Assembly: GCA_944336125.1 (NCBI GenBank)
Contig: CALVLA010000001.1
Location: 1 to 32,413 of the forward strand
From: an uncultured Clostridia bacterium
GTDB taxonomy: Bacteria > Bacillota > Clostridia > Christensenellales > CAG-314
DNA length: 32,413 bases
Direction of reading: 5' to 3'
How positions within the stretch are numbered: the stretch's first letter is position 1; every line of letters begins with the position of its first letter. The notes under the pieces were generated by a model, which saw only the letters and a program-made list of their open reading frames with translations, did no database searches and was not told the DNA's origin. Of this stretch, positions 23,099 through 29,491 are shown piece by piece. The translations under genes were made by a program, and so were the position numbers.

Positions 23099-23112
23099 CC
23101 ACGGAGGAACAA

Positions 23113-24657
23113 ATGAAAATTTTACGAAAGCGGCTTTTTATGGTTTTTTTGTTGTTGCTGACGTTCAGCCTGACGTTTTTGCTTTTCGGTTGCGAAAATC
23201 CGCCGGGAAAAGACGAGGAAATTCCTGTGGAGGGCAAGTTTGAGCTTAACGGACATTCAATAGTCGACAACCTCATGGTGTTTGACGGCTACATTCAGTT
23301 TTACCCTGCCGGGAATTTCAAGGTCTATCTTGCCTACATAGATATTTACCACACGGAATATGGCACAAAAACATTTTTTGCTACAGGTCGCTACGCTTAT
23401 TTCGGCGAAGGTATCATAGGCGTGGTTTTTGACAACCAAAGCACTGACACCATCAAATACTTTGAATATTATCGTTCATACATCAATTGCGCTTGGGGAA
23501 AATTTGACCGCACCAGCGGCAAGGATTATGAAGACACAGATGACGGAAACGGAGACAACACCGGCGGCACAGATGACAGTCAAGGCGGCGACTCAGAGGA
23601 CACAATCACCTACACCGTCACGCTTGACTACCAAATCGAAGGCATGCCGCCATCCGCCCAACAGGTAAACTCAAACTCTGTTTTCAATTTGCCGACTCCT
23701 TCACAGCGCGAAGGCTACGAATTTGTTGGTTGGGCTTACGACTCCCCGTACAACGAGGTCATTGACTCCGCATCCGTCACAATCACCCAAAATACCAATC
23801 TCTTTGCGGTGTGGCAGGTCGTCACTTACACGGTGACCTACAACCTTGATGTAGGCTCACTGCCTGACAACGCTCCTTTGACTTTTGACATCAACTCCGT
23901 CGGCAACTTCGTGCTGCCCGTGCCGCATGACGAAACACTGTCGTTTTGCTACTGGGCTTCAGATGCGGAAGGCAAAAACAAGGTGGACAAAATCACCCAA
24001 CTCAAAAACTATCAACTGTTTGCCGTGTGGGAAAAAGCCGAGGACGCAATGACTTTTGTTTTTGATGTCGAAACAAACGGCTATCGTCTGACGGATTACA
24101 GCGGCAACGCCGCCAATGTCACAGTCCCCTCTACTTACAAAAACATGCCAGTCACAATCATCGGTGACGGCGCATTTATAGACTGCTCATCGCTTCAAAG
24201 CGTTGTCATTCCCGAAGGCGTGACAGCAATCTACGGCAGCGCATTTTCCGGTTGCTCATCCCTTCAAAGCGTTGTCATTCCCGAAGGCGTGACGGAAATC
24301 GACAACAGCGCATTTTACGGATGCTCGTCCCTTCAAAGCGTTGTCATCCCGGAAAGCGTGACAGCAATCTACGGCAGCGCATTTTCCGGTTGCCGGTCCC
24401 TTCAAAGCGTTGTCATTCCCGAAAGCGTGACAACCATCAGCAGAGACGCATTTTCCGGCTGCGACATTGACGAATTGTTTGTCCTCAGTGGCGAAATCGC
24501 AAATTCCATCGACGGTTATTTCGAGGGGATCGACAATGCGACGCTTTACGTCAAAGCCGACATCGCGCTGAGCAACGCTTACATCGACTTTGTCTATCAA
24601 AAAAACGACTCCGTCATCGTTGACGGTACTCGCTACGACGTTTATTCAAAAAAATGA
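23113..24657 (+). CDS. Surface lipoprotein with InlB-type repeats and BspA-type leucine-rich repeats
   Basis: 514 residues. Basic N-terminus, hydrophobic stretch and lipobox LLFGC give a type II signal with lipid-anchored C27. A unique domain (about 28-140) is followed by an Asp/Gly/Thr-rich linker (about 140-165), two Listeria-Bacteroides (InlB B-type) repeats starting YTVTLDY and YTVTYNL and ending in LFAVW, and a BspA-type LRR region (about 335-470) of 23-residue units with SLQSVVIPEGVT and AFxGC. Such proteins bind host or polymer surfaces; the ligand is unknown. GGAGG precedes the ATG at 23113. Four of the LRR units are nearly identical in DNA. Confidence 0.9.
   Translation: MKILRKRLFMVFLLLLTFSLTFLLFGCENPPGKDEEIPVEGKFELNGHSIVDNLMVFDGYIQFYPAGNFKVYLAYIDIYHTEYGTKTFFATGRYAYFGEGIIGVVFDNQSTDTIKYFEYYRSYINCAWGKFDRTSGKDYEDTDDGNGDNTGGTDDSQGGDSEDTITYTVTLDYQIEGMPPSAQQVNSNSVFNLPTPSQREGYEFVGWAYDSPYNEVIDSASVTITQNTNLFAVWQVVTYTVTYNLDVGSLPDNAPLTFDINSVGNFVLPVPHDETLSFCYWASDAEGKNKVDKITQLKNYQLFAVWEKAEDAMTFVFDVETNGYRLTDYSGNAANVTVPSTYKNMPVTIIGDGAFIDCSSLQSVVIPEGVTAIYGSAFSGCSSLQSVVIPEGVTEIDNSAFYGCSSLQSVVIPESVTAIYGSAFSGCRSLQSVVIPESVTTISRDAFSGCDIDELFVLSGEIANSIDGYFEGIDNATLYVKADIALSNAYIDFVYQKNDSVIVDGTRYDVYSKK
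24190..24465 (+). repeat. Four tandem 69-base repeats in the LRR region
   Basis: Units begin at 24190, 24259, 24328 and 24397, each with CTTCAAAGCGTTGTCAT near the start and GCATTTT near the end. The period of 69 bases equals one 23-residue LRR unit. Units one and three share long identical stretches, indicating recent duplication or gene conversion. Confidence 0.9.
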
Positions 24658-24669
24658 AAGGAGGGTTTC

Positions 24670-24954
24670 ATGAAACCGCAGGAAGTAACATCACCCAAAA
24701 ACAAAATCTCACAGGTTGAAGTCATCATCGAAAACGATGAATTCAGCATAGCGTCCTTTGAATGGAACGGCAGTGCAAATCGAATCGGCATCCGCTGGAA
24801 CGGTGACGAAAACTCTATAGGCTATCCTCAATCCCGCGGCAACGCGACTTGGTTTGTTTTGCCCAAGCAAGTTGCTTTGGCTTACGCGCTAACGACAAAA
24901 AACGCTCGCGCCGTTCAAGTTATTCAAGGCAGCAGCGACACAAAGTTTATTTGA
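24670..24954 (+). CDS. Small protein of unknown function (94 aa)
   Basis: No signal peptide or membrane helix. The middle, FSIASFEWNGSANRIGIRWNG followed by GYPQSRGNATWFVLPKQVA, has the look of a conserved small beta domain with tryptophans and an SRGxxTWFVLP motif; I do not know its function. AAAGGAGG precedes the ATG, 12 bases after the lipoprotein stop, and a shared terminator follows, so it is probably cotranscribed. A cytosolic protein paired with a surface lipoprotein gives no clear clue to role. Confidence 0.8.
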   Translation: MKPQEVTSPKNKISQVEVIIENDEFSIASFEWNGSANRIGIRWNGDENSIGYPQSRGNATWFVLPKQVALAYALTTKNARAVQVIQGSSDTKFI

Positions 24955-24955
24955 C

Positions 24956-24985
24956 AAAAAAGGAGCGCATTCGCGCTCCTTTTTT
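24956..24985. terminator. Bidirectional terminator between convergent units
   Basis: GGAGCGC/GCGCTCC (24962-24968 with 24973-24979) is flanked by six A and six T, so it works in both directions: for the plus-strand pair and for the convergent minus-strand lipoprotein gene. Confidence 0.92.
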
Positions 24986-25004
24986 GTGGTTTGTCAACAA
25001 AATT

Positions 25005-25748
25005 TTAATTTACCGCAACGTTTATTGTAATCGCCCTGTCATTGTCGGTGTCGATAAAAATCAATGTCGTTTCGCCTCTGCTGATTTTTGTTGCGTCAAT
25101 GCTGACGTAGGCACCTATTGCGTAAGCCCCGTTACTTCCCACGATTGGCTCAATACGTCTGATTGCATCAGACGGGATTACGTTTTGATTTGTCGAAATC
25201 ACTTTCGCGTAAAGCATAGTAGTGTATCCTTCGTCGTTTGCGCTGACCGAATTGAGAATCGGGTTGTCGCCGAAATCCACTTCCAGCGAGGTATTTACAA
25301 CAGAATCTGCCTCAAGCTGAGGGTTTTTATCGACCCATTTCAAGCCGTCGGCCGTTTCAGGTACGGAAACAACGTCAAACTCAGCGGTAACAACGACGTT
25401 TTCGCCAGGCATTGTAAAAGTGAATTTCCCCGATGCCGCCGTACATTCCGTATTGTTTGCAAAAACTTTTTTAACGGACAAAAAGTCCCAAGATTCTACA
25501 GTAACGGTTACGGTTTCGCCTGCTCCGACTTTTAAGTAATTGGAATGCAAGTCGTAATAATCGCCGAAAACATTATCTTCATCGCATGTGACAGAAAAAC
25601 TGGTAGGAGTGGCGTTTCCGCCGCCTGTTCCGCCGTCGCTGCTTCCGCCAGGGGTTTTGGGGTCATCGCCCTCGCAGCCGACAAATGCAAACGAGCAAAG
25701 TATTACCATACACAAAACGCACAGCACTTTAAACAATGATTTTTTCAT
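25005..25748 (-). CDS. Lipoprotein of unknown function
   Basis: 247 residues. Type II signal peptide with lipobox FVGC (C25), then a Gly/Ser/Thr-rich linker (about 28-50). The remainder looks like two beta domains: about 50-125 resembles a bacterial Ig-like/InlB-like module (VTVTVESWDF, FTFTMPGENVVVTAEF), a pattern found in surface proteins, and 130-247 is unassigned. ATG at 25748 was preferred to an upstream in-frame GTG because CGGAGGT sits six bases before it. Single-gene unit with its own promoter. Likely displayed on the outer face of the membrane. Confidence 0.85.
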   Translation of the reverse strand: MKKSLFKVLCVLCMVILCSFAFVGCEGDDPKTPGGSSDGGTGGGNATPTSFSVTCDEDNVFGDYYDLHSNYLKVGAGETVTVTVESWDFLSVKKVFANNTECTAASGKFTFTMPGENVVVTAEFDVVSVPETADGLKWVDKNPQLEADSVVNTSLEVDFGDNPILNSVSANDEGYTTMLYAKVISTNQNVIPSDAIRRIEPIVGSNGAYAIGAYVSIDATKISRGETTLIFIDTDNDRAITINVAVN

Positions 25749-25776
25749 ACCCACCTCCGTATAATAAAACGGTTTA

Positions 25777-25809
25777 TTTAATTATAATTAAACAATTGCG
25801 AAAAATCAA
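25777..25809 (-). promoter_or_regulatory. Promoter of the 25005-25748 lipoprotein gene
   Basis: On the minus strand TTGATT (25804-25809) and a perfect TATAAT (25781-25786) are 17 bases apart. A 16-base perfect palindrome TTTAATTATAATTAAA (25777-25792) covers the -10 box. Confidence 0.7.
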
Positions 25810-25873
25810 TATCGCGTTGTTTAACAGAATTAAAGACAATTATTCAGCACGTCTTAAAATTGCTTACTTATCC

Positions 25874-27217
25874 TTACTCGTCAATCTTTTTAAGCACAAC
25901 CAACGTCTCAACGTTGTCTGTCTGCGGAAACATATCGTACGGCGTACAATGCTTTATTTCATAAACTTTTGAAAGCGCTTTTATGTCGCGGGATAAAGTC
26001 GCGCTGTCGCAGCTGATGTAAACTATGTTTTGAGGTTTGGCCTGCAAAATTGCTTCTATAGTAGGCTGTCCCAGTCCTTTTCGCGGAGGATCCACCACCA
26101 AAGCTATTTTTTTGCCGCTGTTTTTTTCGCAAAGGTTTTTCAGTTCAACGTTTACGTCGCCGCATATGTTTATGAGATTTTTCAAGTTGTTGATTTTTTT
26201 AAGGTTGTCGGCGTCCTCCACCGCGGCTTTGACGATTTCGATGCCGAAAACCTGTTTTCCACTTTTGCACAAAACGCCGCTTAAAATTCCCACGCCCGAA
26301 AAAGCGTCAACGATTATGTCGCAGTCGCTTGTGTCCAAAAGACTTATGGCGTCGGCATAAATTTTGTCGCGGATAAAATCGTTGATTTGAAAAAAGCTGT
26401 CGGGCTGCAAACAAAATTTAACGCCAAGGCAATCACCTTGTATGTGTTTCAACCCACAAAGATGCAAGGTTTTGTTTCCCAAAATGACGTTGTCGTGTTT
26501 TTTGTTTATGTTGACAAAAAGTCCGTATCTGTCGAAATTTTCGTCGAGTTTTTGCTTCAATTTTTGCCACAACGTCAGTTCGTCGCCGTTTATCACAACC
26601 GTCAAAAGCAGCTGATTTTCCACATACCGTGCGACAACGTGTCTGACAAGTCCCGTCTTTTTAACTTCGTCATAAACCGCGATGTCGTTTTCATTGACAA
26701 AATCCACAACGCACTTCAAAACTTTGTCCGCCCACTCGTCCTGCAACGGGCAATGTGTCACAGGAACAAGTTTGTGCGAGCCTGACTGAAAAAAGCCGCA
26801 AACGGCTTTTGACCCGATTTTTCTCACGGGAATTTGCAGCTTGTTGCGGTATCCGAAAGACTTATCCGACGGCACGCACTCATTGACGTCAAAGTCCACA
26901 CCGCCTATTTTTTTAAGGTTTTTTTTGACTTTTTCCCTTTTAAAACTCACCTGTGCGCAGTAGTTCATATGTTGAAGCTGACATCCGCCGCACAAAGTAA
27001 AGTTTTTGCAAGCCGCCTGACATCTTCCGTTTACCGATTTTACGATTTTTTCGAGCTTAGCCTGAGCCACGTTTCCTTTTTTAAAAGTTACCGTTGCCTC
27101 GACTTCCTCTTTTGGTAAACAAAAGGGCACAAAGTAAGTCACGCCGTCTTTGTTTGCGACGCCCTCGCCGTTTGTGCCGATGTCGTTTATCAAAAGTTTG
27201 ATTTTTTCGTTTTTCAT
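25874..27217 (-). CDS. rlmD: 23S rRNA (uracil-5-)-methyltransferase, RlmD/TrmA family
   Basis: SAM-dependent RNA methyltransferase forming 5-methyluridine. 447 residues. N-terminal TRAM-type RNA-binding domain (about 1-55); iron-sulphur cluster cysteines C-x5-C-x2-C in CKNFTLCGGC plus one in THCPLQ; SAM motif DAFSGVGILSG; DPPRKGL; and catalytic cysteine in VYISCDSATLSRD. Whether the target is U1939, U747 or a tRNA cannot be told from sequence alone. Start overlaps the proA stop by four bases (ATGA), making it the last gene of the dnaE operon. No convincing terminator follows in the roughly 60 bases before the next promoter. Confidence 0.9.
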   Translation of the reverse strand: MKNEKIKLLINDIGTNGEGVANKDGVTYFVPFCLPKEEVEATVTFKKGNVAQAKLEKIVKSVNGRCQAACKNFTLCGGCQLQHMNYCAQVSFKREKVKKNLKKIGGVDFDVNECVPSDKSFGYRNKLQIPVRKIGSKAVCGFFQSGSHKLVPVTHCPLQDEWADKVLKCVVDFVNENDIAVYDEVKKTGLVRHVVARYVENQLLLTVVINGDELTLWQKLKQKLDENFDRYGLFVNINKKHDNVILGNKTLHLCGLKHIQGDCLGVKFCLQPDSFFQINDFIRDKIYADAISLLDTSDCDIIVDAFSGVGILSGVLCKSGKQVFGIEIVKAAVEDADNLKKINNLKNLINICGDVNVELKNLCEKNSGKKIALVVDPPRKGLGQPTIEAILQAKPQNIVYISCDSATLSRDIKALSKVYEIKHCTPYDMFPQTDNVETLVVLKKIDE

Positions 27218-28473
27218 TTGCGAATTTGTCCGTTTCCGAGAATTCTGTACTTCACCGTGTAAAGTTCTCTCAGCCCCATAGGTCCTCTTGCGTGAAGTTT
27301 TTGAGTGCTTATACCGATTTCCGCGCCCATACCGAACTCAAAACCGTCGGAAAACCTGATTGACGAATTTACGTAAACAGCGGCGCTGTCAACACACTTT
27401 AAAAACTTTTCCGCGGCATCGTTGTCTGTTGTGATAATAGCCTCGGAATGTTTTGTCGAGTGGTTTTCAATCCAGTCCAAAGCCTCGTCAATTCCACCCA
27501 CCACTTTTACCGACATTATGAGGTCGTTGTATTCCTTGTCCCAGTCCTCGTCTATTGCCTGTTTAATCCTTTTGTCCGCTTTTTGACTAAGCTCGTCACC
27601 TCTGACTTCGACTTTGTCCTCAGTCATTTTGTCAAGTAGCTTAGGCAAAAACTCATTTGCGATTTCACTGTCCACGAGGATTTTTTCCACCGAGTTACAA
27701 GCAGAAGGTTTTTGAATTTTTGCGTTTTCGATAATATTAACCGCCATATCGAAGTCGGCTGTTTTTTCAACATAAATGTGACAGTTGCCCGCCCCCGTCT
27801 GTATAACGGGAACCGTCGCGTTTTTGGTTACGGAGTTGATAAGTCCCGCGCTTCCGCGAGGTATGAGCAAATCGACGTAGGCGTTAAGCCTCATAAGACC
27901 GTTTGCGATTTCTCTGTCGGTGTTGTCGATTAGCTGCACGGCATTTTTGTCGATACCCGCTTTTTCCAAAGCTTCGGAAACATAACCCGAAAGCAAAAGA
28001 TTTGTGTTTATCGCTTCGCTGCCGCCCCTTAAAATACATACGTTTCCGCTTTTGATGCAAAGCCCCGCCGCGTCGACGGTAACGTTTGGACGCGACTCGT
28101 AAATAATTGCGATTACCCCGAGCGGAACGAGGATTTTTTCGATGACAAGCCCGTCCTCGCGTTTGTAAACGCTTTCGACCTTGTTGCAGTACTCGTCAAG
28201 CTCAACCAGCTGAAAAAGACCTTTCGTCATGTCATGAATACGCTTTTCGTTTAAGACAAGCCTGTCCACCATTGAGGATGAAAGTCCTTTTTCCTTTGCG
28301 TTTTTGACGTCAATTTCGTTAACGCGATAAATTTCGTTTTTGTTTTCCTCGATAATTTGCGCAAGAAAAATCAAAGCGTCGTTTCTTTGCTTAACCGAAG
28401 AGTTTGCTATTGACGTTACGGCTTTTTTTGCCTTTTTGCCGTAACCTGAAAGATAGCTGTTTACGTCAATCAT
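27214..28473 (-). CDS. proA: Gamma-glutamyl phosphate reductase
   Basis: Second step of proline synthesis: reduces gamma-glutamyl phosphate with NADPH to glutamate semialdehyde. 419 residues, full length, aldehyde-dehydrogenase fold. Catalytic cysteine lies in KPSACNSVEK; ESRPNVTVDAAGLCIKSGN and SIRFSDGFEFGMGAEIGISTQKLHARGPMGL are family signatures. Overlaps proB upstream and rlmD downstream by four bases each, so it is translationally coupled on both sides. proC is not in the window. Confidence 0.97.
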   Translation of the reverse strand: MIDVNSYLSGYGKKAKKAVTSIANSSVKQRNDALIFLAQIIEENKNEIYRVNEIDVKNAKEKGLSSSMVDRLVLNEKRIHDMTKGLFQLVELDEYCNKVESVYKREDGLVIEKILVPLGVIAIIYESRPNVTVDAAGLCIKSGNVCILRGGSEAINTNLLLSGYVSEALEKAGIDKNAVQLIDNTDREIANGLMRLNAYVDLLIPRGSAGLINSVTKNATVPVIQTGAGNCHIYVEKTADFDMAVNIIENAKIQKPSACNSVEKILVDSEIANEFLPKLLDKMTEDKVEVRGDELSQKADKRIKQAIDEDWDKEYNDLIMSVKVVGGIDEALDWIENHSTKHSEAIITTDNDAAEKFLKCVDSAAVYVNSSIRFSDGFEFGMGAEIGISTQKLHARGPMGLRELYTVKYRILGNGQIRK

Positions 28474-29267
28474 TTTTTAATCCCCTGAAAAAACGTGCCG
28501 ACATTTTTGCCTTCGAGAATATCGTAAATCACGTTGACATTGGTTGCGTTTGCCACAACAGCGTCAATACCGTTAAGCGCCGCTTCCGTGCATGCCGAAA
28601 TTTTGGTTACTATGCCGCCGGTGCCAAGCGTACTCGGCTTTGCCGATTTGTCGTAACTGAGTTCCTTTGTCGGGTCTGCCGCCGAAATAAGCTTTGCGTC
28701 GGGATTTGTTTTAGGGTCTTTGTCAAACACGCCGTCGATGTCGGACAAAAGAATAAGCAAATCGGCGTGAACAAGCCTTGCGACAAGTGACGAAAGGTGA
28801 TCGTTGTCGCCGAATTTAATTTCCTCTACCGAAATGGAGTCGTTTTCGTTGACGACGGGAATAACGTTGTATTTGAGCATTTCGTCAACGGCGTTTTGAA
28901 AGTTCTTTTTGCGTTCCTCGTTGTCAAAAACATCTTTTGTCAAAAGCAGCTGTCCCGCGTTGTAGCCATAATCGGCAAAGCACTTGTTGTAAATTTCCAT
29001 AAGAGCCGACTGACCCACGCAGGCCATAGCCTGTCTGCCGCTGACGTATGAAGGTTTTTGCGGAAGATGAAGCCTGCTGACGCCTGCGGCAATAGCGCCG
29101 GAGGAAACAAGCAAAACTTCCTTGCCCTGATTTTTAAGGTCACACAAATCGCGTGAAAGCCTGTCTATGCGGTGAAGATTGAGCTTCCCGCTTTCGTGCG
29201 TAAGCGATGAGGTGCCGATTTTAACTACGATACGGTGAACGTTTTGAAAATTTCTTGGCATTGTCAT
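28470..29267 (-). CDS. proB: Glutamate 5-kinase, short form without PUA domain
   Basis: First step of proline synthesis: ATP-dependent phosphorylation of glutamate. 265 residues cover the amino-acid kinase domain (VVKIGTSSLT at the start; SSGAIAAG; NENDSIS; GTGGIVTKISA). The C-terminal PUA domain present in the roughly 370-residue E. coli enzyme is absent; short forms occur in other bacteria. The ATG overlaps the mtrB stop as ATGA with a weak ribosome site, so its translation likely depends on mtrB translation. An ATG two codons later is the alternative start. Confidence 0.96.
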   Translation of the reverse strand: MTMPRNFQNVHRIVVKIGTSSLTHESGKLNLHRIDRLSRDLCDLKNQGKEVLLVSSGAIAAGVSRLHLPQKPSYVSGRQAMACVGQSALMEIYNKCFADYGYNAGQLLLTKDVFDNEERKKNFQNAVDEMLKYNVIPVVNENDSISVEEIKFGDNDHLSSLVARLVHADLLILLSDIDGVFDKDPKTNPDAKLISAADPTKELSYDKSAKPSTLGTGGIVTKISACTEAALNGIDAVVANATNVNVIYDILEGKNVGTFFQGIKK

Positions 29268-29488
29268 TTTTCTGCTTTAACCATACCGAATTTGGTATAG
29301 ACCTCCGCATTTCCCCTGACTTTCACGGCAGAAGTTTTTTCGGTAAACTGTACGATAAGCACTTCGCCCTTGTCCAGCATTTCGGTGTGGTGGCTTTTTG
29401 TTTCGTCACCGCGAGTAAGACCTATAATCTGCGTGCCGTTTTGCAGAGCTTTAATGCAGACATAATCGTTTTGCAAATTGTTGTCCAT
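29264..29488 (-). CDS. mtrB: Trp RNA-binding attenuation protein (TRAP)
   Basis: 74 residues that align without gaps to B. subtilis TRAP, an 11-subunit ring that binds tryptophan and then wraps RNA with repeated GAG/UAG triplets to stop trp gene expression. Identical stretches include IGLTRG (22-27), LDKGEV (38-43), QFTE (47-50) and KVRG (56-59). The loops that hold tryptophan (about 25-33 and 47-53) are conserved. Of the RNA-contact residues, E36, K56 and R58 are present but Lys37 is Met. AGAGGTG precedes the ATG; it starts three bases past dnaE and overlaps proB by four. No anti-TRAP, folE or trp gene is in view. Confidence 0.93.
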   Translation of the reverse strand: MDNNLQNDYVCIKALQNGTQIIGLTRGDETKSHHTEMLDKGEVLIVQFTEKTSAVKVRGNAEVYTKFGMVKAEK

Positions 29489-29491
29489 ATT

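Noticed and set aside
24256..24600. Minus-strand open frame with repeated units opposite the LRR region
   Set aside because: Its repeats simply mirror the 69-base tandem repeats of the lipoprotein gene; no start signal.
25810..25873. AAGAC...GTCTT pairing after rlmD as operon terminator
   Set aside because: Only five pairs, a long loop and no proper T-run.
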